Origin: Liopterus haemorrhoidalis
Lineage: Eukaryota; Arthropoda; Insecta; Coleoptera; Dytiscidae
Length of the DNA stretch: 64,000 bases
NCBI GenBank assembly: GCA_963971575.1
Contig: OZ020616.1
Location: forward strand, 19,727,535-19,791,534
Direction: 5' to 3'
In this document: positions 44,978 to 54,773 of the stretch, piece by piece
Layout: each line of letters starts with the position of its first letter
How positions within the stretch are numbered: position 1 is the first letter of the stretch
Translations under genes and position numbers: made by a program
The notes under the pieces: model-generated
Told to the model about the DNA's origin: nothing
What the model saw: only the letters and a program-made list of their open reading frames with translations
Database searches by the model: none

Positions 44978-45440
44978 ACCGACCGCCAACATATATAAGG
45001 GAGGTATTGTGATCATACCGATTTTGACATTTCGAAATTTCGATGGATCTCCACGAACTGAGGTCCCTACATAACGTTTTGACTATTTTTAGCATGCTGT
45101 CTGTCGGTCTGTCTGTCTGTCGGTCCGTGTACACGTGCAGAGCAAATTCGGCTAAAAGGATTTTTATGAAACTTCATATTTAAGCTTTTGACATCAATGG
45201 CACGAGTTGATCAACTTTTAGTAAAAATCGGTTAACTAGAAATGGGAGTTTAGTCGTGTCGGTTTTAAGATTTTTGCGAATATTTTACAACAGAGAAATA
45301 TTTCGAAAAAAATTATTTAACAAAAGTTGCCTTAAAAGCAACAATTAATAACTTTTATTTGAGATATTTTTTGATAAAGCAGCATAAATTAAACAAATCC
45401 TTGTGATGACGGTCGGTCCTGTGGTGGCCACAGCTGATTT
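44978..45440 (+). mobile_element. Helentron-like H2, copy 2
   Basis: ACCGACCGCCA at 44978-44988; TGACGGTCGGT at 45407-45417; then a perfect CTGTGG-TGG-CCACAG hairpin (45419-45433) and a T-run. The GTCT tract is short (45098-45124). Body as in 22396-22985. Confidence 0.78.
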
Positions 45441-45454
45441 TTTTTATTGTGACA

Positions 45455-45752
45455 CAATCTGAATAATTCATGTTGTACTATTTCAGTTCAATGTGCATTA
45501 CTTAGAATTTTCAAATCTCTAGATCTGCTTGTCACACCTTTTTTTACATTTAATTTTATTCGGTACTCCACGTATCAAAATACCCCACCCAACACAAAAT
45601 TTAGAAAAATATAATATTTTTTGATAATCACATATTTGTTTATATTTTTCGGGCTAAGTCTTAACATTTTTCCTATAGGCGAGTTAAGATTGGTATCTGC
45701 ATGACAAATTTCAATTCTCTAGTTCTGCTTGTCGCAGATTTTTCACTAATAC
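45455..45752 (-). mobile_element. H1 fragment
   Basis: TTCATGTTGTACTATTTCAG, CATTACTTAGAATTTT, ACATATTTGTTTATATTTTT and CATGACAAATTTCAATTCTC follow H1 order on the minus strand. The mariner at 45753 cuts it before the GTCT block. Confidence 0.65.
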
Positions 45753-46150
45753 GAGGGCTACCTTTTAAGTTTTTACAAAACCTAAGAAAGATTTTTTTTT
45801 TTTTTGAACAATCTGTTTTATTGCTTTTCAAAATATTTGCCTTTAAGATTTATACACTTTCGCATGCGTTCAAACCAATTCTCGAAACATTTTTTCCACT
45901 CTGAAGTTAGTATCTCAAAAACATGGTTTTCGAAGGCTTCAACAGCTTGTTGTGTTTTTGAATCACAATTGATTTTGGTCGACCTTCACGAGATTCATCA
46001 CTGACGGACGCACGAAGCACGACGAAATTCTGTAAACCAATTGTAAACAGTCTTTTCTGATGGTGCTTCATTACCAAAAGTTAAACGAAGTGAATCTATG
46101 CATTGTTGTTGAGTTAGCCCTTTACTAAAATCGTAAAAAATCATCCTAGA
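45753..46150 (-). pseudogene. Internally deleted mariner (N- to C-terminal fusion)
   Basis: TACGAGGGCTACCTTTTAAG at 45753 is a mariner terminal repeat. On the minus strand from 46148: RMIFYDFSKGLTQQQCIDS and TFGNEAPSEKTVYNWFTEF (helix-turn-helix). A frameshift follows, then VSDESREGRP. After the deletion point the next part is FENHVFEILTSEWKKCFEN, then WFERMRKCINLKGKYFEKQ-stop, the family's C-terminus. The catalytic core is absent. The 5' end is missing, replaced by palindrome I. Related to 52110-52577. Confidence 0.85.
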
Positions 46151-46152
46151 TA

Positions 46153-46275
46153 TACTAGCGTCGGCGAATCAACGCAGTTACGTCACTCGACGTAACAAAC
46201 AATTGCATTGTTCCAAACAATACAGTCGTTTGTTACAGTCGTGTGACGTAACCGCGTTGAATCGCCGACGCTAGT
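46153..46275. mobile_element. 123-bp palindromic MITE I, copy 1
   Basis: TACTAGCGTCGGCGAATCAA and its complement form near-complete arms around GTTCCAAACAA. TA lies on both sides. Identical in length to 53891-54013. Confidence 0.88.
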
Positions 46276-46277
46276 AT

Positions 46278-46637
46278 ACTTGTTTCGTTTTATCAAAAAA
46301 TGTCTCAAATAAAAGTTGTTAGTTATTAAAAATCTTAAAATCGACACGAGTAAACTCCCATTTCTAGTCAACCGATTTTTACTAAATGTTGATCAACTCG
46401 TGCCATTGATGTCAAAATCTTAAATATGAACTTTCATAAAAATCCATTTAGCCGAATTTGCTCTGAACGTGTACACAGGCAGAGAGACGGACGGACAGAG
46501 AGACAGACAGACAGACATCATGCTAAAAATAGTCAAAACGTTATGTAGGGACCTTAATTCGTGAAGATCCATTGAAATCTCGAAATGTCAAAATCGGTAT
46601 TATCACAATACCTCCCTTATATACGTTGGCGGTCGGT
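46278..46637 (-). mobile_element. Helentron-like H2, copy 3, 3' truncated
   Basis: 5' repeat TGGCGGTCGGT (complement) at 46627-46637, GACAGAGAGACAGACAGACAG tract, and body matching 44978-45380 in reverse. It ends at palindrome I, so the 3' hairpin is lost. Confidence 0.75.
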
Positions 46638-47263
46638 AAAAATATATTATATATAAATCAAATGTTTATCTTTTAAATTCATAAGTAAAATCACATTAGA
46701 CATAAAGAGAATAAACTTTATTATTCTACATAGGTGTCAATTACACATAATAAATTATAATTTATTGAAGTCGTTCTGCTCAGATTTTCCATTAACTTTT
46801 GATACTACTAATTGTAATGGTGCGTTAACATATAAAGCGAACAGCGTTAAAACACATTCACGCAAATTCATTTGTTTCTATTTGGAATTCTTGATATGTT
46901 TATACTAAACAAATGTACTAATTCGTCATTGTTCCACTTAGATCCGCATACGAATCGTTATGTTTTTAATTTGTAATTATTATCTTAAGAGAGGCATTCT
47001 TGTTGCCTACATAATTTAATTATTAATTACAATATTTTTTTCATTCCATTTTCTAATTGAAACAAAAAGTAACAAAATTATTAAGAAACGAAAAACAATC
47101 ACATTAAAAAATAATATAACAATAATTTAATACTTAACAATAAAAAATATGCTGGTCCTTTTTTGTCTTGTGTAAGATAATAAATATTGAATAAAAAATA
47201 GCAAAATACCTAAAAACCCAATTCAACAAAATTCTAACTTAAAATACTGTTTACAATATACCA
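46638..47263. other. No recognisable gene
   Basis: AT-rich; nothing recognised. Confidence 0.45.
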
Positions 47264-47705
47264 GTGCTTTGCAACCTTTTAGTATACGCGACACATTGAG
47301 CATTGCTTAAAGCAGGGTTGTCCAACCCGCAGCCCATGACGGCTATGAAAGCGAGCCCAACGAAAAATCGAAAACTTACAAACTTTATAAGAGTGCGATT
47401 ACAAGTACCATTAATAACACTACAAATACAATTTCAACTTGCTATTAATTTATAAGCGATGTATTTTTTAATTTAATGCGTTCTTTAGAGATAATCATAA
47501 AATCATTCTCAAACTATATAATATATTAATTAGTATTAGTGTATTTTATGTGTGGCCCAAAACTAGGGATGGGAATATATATCGATATTTCGAAAATATC
47601 GATACTTTAGAAAAATATATCGATATTTTTATATCGATATTTGAAATGCGATATTCGCACAAAATATCGGTATTCTTGTATCTTTTTTACATTTAAATAT
47701 ATACT

Positions 47706-48345
47706 GTTCACTTTTGTAAAAACAAACTATAGGCTATTCCAAACGTTTAGGCGGAACTAGATTTTGAAATCTAGTAATTTTTATCTATTAATTCGGATTT
47801 TTGGTCATTTTGTTTAAGCTTTGTAAATGATACTCATATTGCAAATTCTAGATTAAATTGATTGTCATTATAAAATGTCCTTTTCATTGCATTTAAATAT
47901 TTTGTCATTCTTAATAAAAATTTCCCTTTTATTTATTTTTTTTGTCTTCAAAATATGAAAAAAAAAATATATTTGACATATGTCATTCGTTTCCATGGTT
48001 TTACTGTTGGAATTTTAAATTTTCACATACCAAACCTGAAACATGAAATAACCCAAGCAATGTCCCTTTTCGTGACAACCTAAAATAACGAAATTTCCAT
48101 TTAGTTCGGGCTAATCGTTTGGAATAACCTGTAAGACGAAATTTTGATTTGAATAATTTGCACCTTTGAAATTGTATGTCATGTTGGTATTAAAACATTA
48201 TAAAAAATGTCACTTTCTTAATAATGATCATAATCAAAAAATCTAAAGTCTGTTTTACAGCGTAAGGAATATTTTTAATTTAAAGTCCGTAATACACTAT
48301 AAAAGTAACCAGAAAATATCTGTCAAGTGGCGACTTTTTTTCCCG
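47706..48345. mobile_element. Family M MITE, nest level 4
   Basis: CTGTTCACTTTTGTAAAAAC at the left; body GCACCTTTGAAATTGTATGT and GTCCGTAATACACTATAAAA as in 52641-52927. Split by family D; its right terminal repeat is eroded. Confidence 0.75.
47730..48131. mobile_element. Family D long MITE, nest level 5
   Basis: Ends TAGGCTATTCCAAACG and CGTTTGGAATAACCTG. TA is duplicated at 47728-47729 and 48132-48133. The intact M sequence AACAAACTAAGAGGAAAT at 52668 supplies the empty site. Confidence 0.88.
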
Positions 48346-48586
48346 CCAAGCCAACCAAAAAAAAACTGTAATTTATATATCTTACATGTTACGTGTTACT
48401 TGTAATACATCGAAAATATCGATATTTTTACTTCGATATATATCGAATATCGATATCACACTGACGATATATCGAATCGCGCATATATCGATATTCAAAA
48501 ATAAATTCCCATCCCTACCCAAAACAACTCGTCTTCTTATAATGTGACCCAGGGAAGCTAAAAGGTTGGACACCCCTGGCTTAAAG

Positions 48587-49049
48587 AAAAGAGAGACACT
48601 CCTATGGACAAAAATGTATAAAAAGGAAAAATTATTTTTAATGACTTGATTACAATTTCCATTTTTAGTTTTATTTAAATTCGTACAACAATAAGCAATA
48701 TCAGAACCATAACTAGATTTTCTTCTGCCTTGTGCAATGTTGTATTCCGACTGTTGTACGCGTATTGTATTGTAAGCGTGTGATATCTATCCAAATTTCG
48801 TTATGCTCGATTTCCGAGAACGACCACCATGCTTGCTGCAAACAAAGGCCTATTCTACGTCAAAATATTTACAACTACAGATCCATGGGCAGCTAGCGGC
48901 CCGATACAAAAAAGATAATTGTATTTTTCATAATAAAACAGAACTAAATAATCGAATTAATATTCAGTAAGTAGAATATTTCAACATATTAATCAAAATT
49001 AGAATGATATTAAGGCACATTTTTTTTTATTGAAATCACAGCTCCATGC
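48587..49049. other. Outer hAT interior, no gene seen
   Basis: AT-rich sequence; no transposase similarity recognised. Confidence 0.4.
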
Positions 49050-49373
49050 CAGGGGTTCTTATACTGGGGCCTGCGGACCTCCAGAGATCCGTGTGTGGGC
49101 GATCATATATTCAAAAGAATTAAATTAATTTTAATGACATTTAAATAATTAAATTTAAGTAATATGACCAAATGGGTATGTGAATAATTACCCATATTTA
49201 AAAATTGCTTTAATTAGTCTAACTGAGAATAAACAAATAAAAATTATAGTTTGTTTCTTTGGTTTAAGCGGAACTAGATATTGAAATCTAGTAACATTTA
49301 ACGATTGAAAAGAGACTGCAAAGATTTTTTATATCAAAGGGGTCCTCGTGTTCTATAAGTTTAAGAACCTCTG
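49050..49373. mobile_element. hAT element, CAGGGGTTCTTATACTGG end
   Basis: Left CAGGGGTTCTTATACTGGGG, right AAGTTTAAGAACCTCTG; flanks CTCCATGC/CTCTAGGC agree at 6 of 8. A family D fragment (49255-49340) is inside. Same family as 23876-24411. Confidence 0.75.
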
Positions 49374-49380
49374 CTCTAGG

Positions 49381-49620
49381 CTATATACCACTGAAAGAAT
49401 TTTACAAATCACTTCATTAATTTGCTTGCGCGATACACCATGGGGTCGCGCTACCTTATTTCACTTAAAAATCTACCACTGAAAGAATTTTCAAATCTGT
49501 TTATTAACTTGCTTTTGCGACACACCAGGGGTCGCGCCTTCCCGGTTGAGTAACACTCACCGGAATAACACTTAGGAAGATCTAAACTATACACCACTGA
49601 AAGAATTTTTCTAATCGATT
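49381..49620. repeat. About 105-bp tandem repeat, three starts
   Basis: ACCACTGAAAGAATTTT recurs at about 49389, 49485 and 49592. The first two are followed by TTAATTTGCTT/TTAACTTGCTT and by ACACCATGGGGTCGCGC / ACACCAGGGGTCGCGC. Confidence 0.75.
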
Positions 49621-49689
49621 CGATATTTTCTGAGATAACCCCGAAGACACAAACAAATTAACTGCTTTATAATATAATAAGAAATAAGA

Positions 49690-49980
49690 ATACGATAACA
49701 AGTGAGATATTTCAAGTTTAAATATAGGTAGCGACACCATAGCGCCTCAAATATTCATCTTGTTTAGATCTGCACTACAGAACAGAAAATAATGTCTTTT
49801 TTTTTCATTTTTACATATTTTATTATACACATTTTTGAAGTAATATAAATAATACGCGAAATACTTCAAGATTTATTACTCCCCAGATATTCATCTAATT
49901 GAGAAAATGCATACGAAAAAAAGATTTGTTTTCTTATTTTAACTAACTGCATAAGTCACTGGCTATACATATTCATATGC
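49690..49980. repeat. Family J units
   Basis: Two J units: AACAAGTGAGATATTTCAAG ... CTCAAATATTCATCTT and ATACGCGAAATACTTCAAG ... CCCAGATATTCATCTAATT. Confidence 0.65.
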
Positions 49981-50004
49981 TGGTACATATTCTTCTGTTC
50001 TAGT

Positions 50005-50308
50005 CAGTGACGGCGCTAGCACTTAAAATCTGGGGGGCCCTGAAATATTTGAGGAGGGTACAAATTTTTATCGTTATTATCATAAAAATTGATAAGCAAA
50101 AAAAAAAAACTCCTCACTTCTCAAATATAAGTGATGACCTAAAAACAAAGTCCTCACTTCTAAAATACAAGTAATGACCTAATTCAAAAAAGGTCGTCAC
50201 CTCTAAAACACAAGTTATAACTGATAACAACATGTCTGGGACACCAACTGGCAGCCAGAACGATTTTTGGGAGAGCCTCCCTCAGACCCTCCGCTAGCGC
50301 CGCCACTG
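50005..50308. mobile_element. hAT MITE with three palindromic CACTT units
   Basis: Ends CAGTGACGGCGCTAGCAC and CGCTAGCGCCGCCACTG are inverted; flanks GTTCTAGT/GTTGTTGT agree at 6 of 8. Three copies of TCCTCACTTCTAAAATACAA followed by GTGATGACC-type sequence occur at 50110-50215. Confidence 0.85.
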
Positions 50309-51166
50309 GTTGTTGTACATACGAAAACTTCCGAATATACTCGATAAGTACACGAAAAACAACAGACATAGGGGATTATTATATAAGATGTGTCATTGTT
50401 CTCTGTGTTCCCCGTGTCTCATTGTTACCGAAGTTTCCCTAATTCAGTGGTCACGTGATGGTAGCGTTAGTATTGCATTTAATTATTATTATGTACATAT
50501 ACGCTCATATGTATATTATTATATGAATTATGAAATATTTATTTTATGTTTTGGCAATTGACTATAGTAAATTTCTAATAATATTTATTTTAAACCGAAG
50601 ATTTATTTAACTACGCACAAACTGATCGTCAGATGAATTTGTTGAAAGTAGTACGTGATTATTTTTTTATTTGGTTTTGCGTATTATAAAAGAAAATTAT
50701 AAATATTTATAAAATATATATTCCCTATATTTATTATATCAAGTATCTTCAAACTGGTACTGAACGTTTCAACTGATGTTTTCGTCACAGTTATGTTGAA
50801 TGCATCTAAACAATGAATTTACAAGCTTTTCGGCTTACGAGCCTAATTTACCTTGGAATTAGTTTCCCCGGCTATATATGAGTATTGGTATACAAGGTAC
50901 TTGGCAAGACCTGACAATGAATAGATCGAGATGGAGAACTTATGTGAGTGAGGCCAAAAGTCAACCTGACTGATGGTGCCCAGAGAAGAAGAAGATATAT
51001 GAGCTAAATATCAAATATTCATAAAAAAAAACACTGATGAAATCAATTTAAACATGCATTTTCTGTTAATTAATTAATGGCTTTCTGAATAATTTAAATT
51101 ACATAAAAATCAATAATGCAATATAATACAAAACATAATGAAATATTACTGAAATTGCTTTGTGGG
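50309..51166. other. No gene; possible LINE tail
   Basis: 50890-51000 has a plus frame WQDLTMNRSRWRTYVSEAKS then QPD-stop and a GAAGAAGAAGA tail. This resembles the DRxxWR..V.EAK...L end of some LINE ORF2 proteins. Short and uncertain. Confidence 0.4.
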
Positions 51167-51827
51167 CAACGTTCCTTCTAAAGGCTTTATCACACTAGAG
51201 TTATTATTCAAGTCTAAACTTGGAAAAAGAAGTCTTGGAATTCGAATCGAAGTCTTGTGTGTGTGATAGCATGACAAAAAACCTATGTCTTTAAGTCTAA
51301 GCAAATACATCGAGATATATTTCTCCTGCCTCTATAAGACATACGAACTCCAAGTCTTCTAATGCGCGTGCGCAGCCTCTCCCTCTCAGTCAGATTAAGT
51401 GAGATGGGTGTATTGTTCACGTTATGTACGCAGACGCAAGTTACTTTTCCCTGTTTCACGTGTGATAGCTAAAGACTTGAATCGTGGAAAAAGACTTACA
51501 AAATAAAACTTGGATAGTGTTCTAGTGTGATACACACTTAAGCCGCGCGCAGTGTCTTCATCCCTGCCGCGCAGTTAAAATAACACTCGCGCACGTTACT
51601 TGCATTACGTGCGCGAGCTGCGCATTGTTGCAAGTTTTTGGGCTTAAATGCCTATTGTTAATTAAAACATTGCAATTTGTAATGTATATATTATATGTTA
51701 ATTAAAATCTAAAATGTATTAATTTCAAAATTATTTCCTCCTCGAAAATTCTGCCCACAAGAATTTTACAGGTGCACAGTCAAATTCTTTAGCGCCCAGT
51801 GCTCATTCTGGCTTAGAGGGAACATTG
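51167..51827. mobile_element. hAT element hosting MITE L
   Basis: Ends CAACGTTCCTTCTAA and TTAGAGGGAACATTG; flanks TTTGTGGG/TTTGTAGG agree at 7 of 8. GCGCGC-rich sequence (GCACGTTACTTGCATTACGT) follows the inserted MITE. Confidence 0.82.
51182..51538. mobile_element. Harbinger-like MITE L, copy 2 (TAA target)
   Basis: Ends AGGCTTTATCACACTAGAG and TCTAGTGTGATACACACT. TAA is duplicated at 51179-51181 and 51539-51541. Removing the insert and one TAA restores a continuous hAT end (TTCCTTCTAAGCCGCGCGC). Confidence 0.88.
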
Positions 51828-52109
51828 TTTGTAGGAAGGATAAAATTTTAATGAATGGACCGAACTGGCTCGCAAACCGGTGTTTGTGCGCCCATGGTCT
51901 AAATTATAGTTTTTAACTTATGGGCCGTGACCCAAAATTGAGCCGATTGGCATATTGAGAGGGTCGCAAAATATTGTCAAGAATAAAAATAACATATTTT
52001 ACAAATGGTCACATTAATAAGTTTTAATGTTGATACCAATATAAGAATAGTATTTTATTTAACAAGCATATTACTGAGGCTATATTTCACGAGGATGAAG
52101 TTTACCTCC
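51828..52109. other. No gene; solitary hAT-like end
   Basis: GTTTTTAACTTATGGGCCGT (51909) followed by GACCC is a hAT-type terminus without a visible partner. Confidence 0.45.
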
Positions 52110-52577
52110 CGAGCTGTAGGCAAATGTTCATGTAATAGTAATGTATGCTGGTCGCACTAATGCCCAAGGATACCTCAATTTCACAAAACGATCTTGCAGT
52201 ATCAGTTCACGCACCGGAACAATCGATTTTGGACGATTACGGCCACGATTGAAGTCGGCAAACCATTGATAAACAGTAGTCCTTGATGGTGCTTCATTGC
52301 CAAAAGTCGAATTAAGATCATCGATGCACTGTTGTTGGGTTAATCCACGTCGAAAGTTGTAAAAAATAATCGTTCGAAAATGTTCACGATTTAATTCCAT
52401 TTTTAGCCGAGATGAATTTTTTCAAGTTACTGTAAACAACACAAATAGCTCTCGTACGTCAAAACGGTCTGAGTACGTATACTGTAAAAAATATCACACT
52501 TCACGATAGAAGCGTCAGTTGCCAGATGGCAGCACTAGTTTAGCGCAATCCCGAAATATAAGAGGCAACCCTCGTAT
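52110..52577 (-). pseudogene. mariner transposase, N-terminal part
   Basis: TACGAGGGTTGCCTCTTATA (complement, 52576 leftwards) is the terminal repeat. On the minus strand ATG at 52400 starts MELNREHFRTIIFYNFRRG, then LTQQQCIDDLNSTFGNEAPS and TTVYQWFADFNRGR: the helix-turn-helix domain of a mariner. Further on, ELILQDRFVKLRYPWALV keeps only a frameshifted likeness to the family's linker (DRHVTYREI type). Sequence similarity ends near 52110, before any catalytic Asp. About 125 bp separate the start codon from the terminal repeat, as expected for a mariner 5' UTR. Nearest relative in the window is 45753-46150. Confidence 0.88.
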
Positions 52578-52640
52578 TAATACGTCTATTTGGGGTTTTA
52601 TTGATATATTTTTCCAACTGTTTAGATTTAATTTACTATT

Positions 52641-52927
52641 TAAGTTGTTCCCTTTTGTAAGAACAAACTAAGAGGAAATTTTGATTTCAATTGTTGGACC
52701 TTTAAAATTGTATGTCATGTTGGTATTAAAAAATGATAAAAAATGTCAATTTGATATATGTCAATAAAAAATGATATCTTAATTATAATGATCATTACCA
52801 AACAAATTTGAAGTCTGATTTACAGCGCAAGGAAATATTTTAAATGTCATTTAAAGTCAGTAATACAGTATAAAAGTAACCAAAATAACCAAATATAGTT
52901 CGTCCTTACAAAAGTGAACAGTTTATA
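52641..52927. mobile_element. Family M MITE, uninterrupted copy
   Basis: GTTGTTCCCTTTTGTAAGAAC at the left, GTCCTTACAAAAGTGAACAG at the right; the interior matches 19686-20032 and 48140-48345. Confidence 0.8.
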
Positions 52928-53455
52928 ACTGCAACTTCCTTCAAAGTACGCACTAACGAGTACAATATTTGTCGTTCTATCTACATTGTTTGCCGTACGA
53001 ATATGTTTTCCCCAACAAATTTTAGTTCTCGGTAGTGAAAATTTTACTTGACAATTAATTAAAACTTTCGAATACGAACAAGCTATGGACAATGACATAA
53101 ATATGGCGCGACTAATAGAAAATGTCTGTACGAGTTACAACCCTTAATAATTTCTTTAGTTCTGGAAATTTAATTGAAAAATAAAAAAGTCAATAAGTAT
53201 AACATAGGAAATCGATGTATACAAAGTAAGACGCGCTATACAACCAGTATGACGAGTTAGAAAATAAACACAAAAAATAATATAACAAGTTTTAAAGTCG
53301 AATACGTACGTGTTTTTTTTTCAGTATTTTTAATTAACGGTTTAATTAAATTTATTTAAATTTGCAAAATTACTTAATTATTTAAATATAACTATAAAGT
53401 TACCGAAATGTATTACGTATTTATAGTAAACTAGCTGAGGTCTCCGTACTTCGTT
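52928..53455. other. No recognisable gene
   Basis: AT-rich; nothing recognised. Confidence 0.45.
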
Positions 53456-53635
53456 TGGGATTAAGTGATTGCTAATGTCCCCCCAAATATTCATTTAATT
53501 AAAAAATGTCTTAAACTGAAAAGCTTTGCTTATTTATTCTAAATAACTTTTGTTATACACATATTTTCCGTTAAATTAATAATAAATCAGATATTTATTT
53601 ATAAGTTTTTAAGTAACACTCCCTGTAGCCTAGGC
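53456..53635. repeat. Family J units
   Basis: CCCCAAATATTCATTTAATT, TTATACACATATTTTCCGTT and AATAAATCAGATATTT repeat the J unit seen at 21040 and 38100. Confidence 0.65.
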
Positions 53636-53854
53636 TGACCAGAGGTACTCTTTTTTTAGAGTACATATACTTTTAAGTAATATTCTCTATACTTTTACTT
53701 TTTGTTAAAAAAAAAACCTGATATACTATTTTTTGCTCGTCACTTGTATTTTTGGAATGTTAGGACCTCTTTTTTGCTCAACACTACTTGTATTTTTGGA
53801 GTGAGGACCTTTTTTTTTGCTCATTCCTTGTATTTTTACAGTGATAACCATTTA
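53636..53854. mobile_element. Fragment with three CACTTGTATTTTT units
   Basis: GGCTGACCAGAGGTACTC and TAGAGTACATATACTTTT match the left end at 36540. Three copies of CTTGTATTTTTGGAGTGAGG / ACCTTTTTTTTTGCTC follow (53735-53850), the same motif found inside hAT MITEs. Confidence 0.6.
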
Positions 53855-54220
53855 TTAGGGTTTTGTAGGTATGATCAAAAAACCCTTATATACTAGCGTC
53901 GGCGAATCAACGCAGTTACGTCACACGACGTAACAAACGACTGTATTGTTTGGAACAAAGCAATTGTTTGTTACGTCATATGACGTAACTGCATTGATTC
54001 GCCGACGCTAGTATACCGTCATTTTGATGTCTGTCTGTTCGGTAAAAATTGTAAGCAAAACCTAGAGAGTTGAAATTTGGCATGCTTATACAACTCTTTG
54101 ACCCGCACTTAGGAAAAATACTAAAACATCTAAAAAACATATCCCCCTAAAAATATAAACAAATATGTGCTCATCGAAAATTTTTTAATTCTGAGTAGGG
54201 TATCAAATGAAAGCCCTTTT
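53855..54220 (+). mobile_element. Helentron-like H1, copy 4, 3' truncated
   Basis: TTAGGGTTTTGTAGGTATGA, a short GTCTGTCTG tract, and GGCATGCTTATACAACTC to GGTATCAAATGAAAGCCC. It ends there. Palindrome I (53891-54013) is inserted in the 5' block. Confidence 0.75.
53891..54013. mobile_element. 123-bp palindromic MITE I, copy 2
   Basis: Same arms as 46153-46275. Intact H1 copies read CCCTTATACCGTCATTTTG; here the insert sits after CCCTTATA with a second TA before CCGTC. That proves a TA target duplication. Confidence 0.93.
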
Positions 54221-54773
54221 TTAAATTTGATGTTTGTTGTTCGCGGTAGCCTTTGGACAAATATGTAACCTGTTCGTAGCAAGTCAAATGTGTTTGTAGA
54301 TTAAAGCAAAAACTCCTAGTCATATACATACGTGTTATTAGTTTCGTTGAATTTGATTAGTAAAGTGAGTGCTGCCAATTTACTACAACGTAATTACGAA
54401 CTTGTCAGCCAGACAAATTCAACGTTCGTGGTAACAAGAATGTCTAACAAGTCTCAAATTAGACATGCGCAATAAGACTATTCATGAAATTATAACTGTT
54501 GGTACCTTATCAGAAACTTCATCCGCGAACAAACCTAATGATTGTTCTATTTCTTAACAAGAAATTTATGTTGCAGTTTACAGCCGCAAAGTTCCGAGAA
54601 GTCATTTGGAAAACGCTGATAAGTATGACTATCACCTATCGAGCATAACTTTTAAATTTAATATCATCTTTTTCATTATTCACCATTCTTATAATCCAAA
54701 TCATCAGTGAATCATTATTTTAAAATTAAATCACGTACAGTTTATGAATTCAAAACCGATTGTCACAATTAAC
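54221..54773. other. No recognisable gene
   Basis: Less repetitive than most of the window; no frame or repeat recognised. Confidence 0.45.

Larger units (their letters stand above)
47564..48517. mobile_element. hAT element, nest level 3
   Basis: Ends TAGGGATGGGAATATATATC and AATTCCCATCCCTA. CCCAAAAC is duplicated exactly at 47556-47563 and 48518-48525. Arrays of TATCGATATTT fill both ends. Confidence 0.93.
47313..48578. mobile_element. hAT element, nest level 2
   Basis: Ends CAGGGTTGTCCAACCCGCAG and AAAAGGTTGGACACCCCTG. GCTTAAAG is duplicated exactly at 47305-47312 and 48579-48586. Most of its length is the next insertion. Confidence 0.93.
47264..49556. mobile_element. Outer hAT element of a nest (tentative)
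   Basis: CAGTGCTTTGCAACCTTTTAG at the left, CCCGGTTGAGTAACACT at the right; both halves carry GCGACACA/TGTCGCG. The 8-bp flanks do not match convincingly. Confidence 0.45.
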
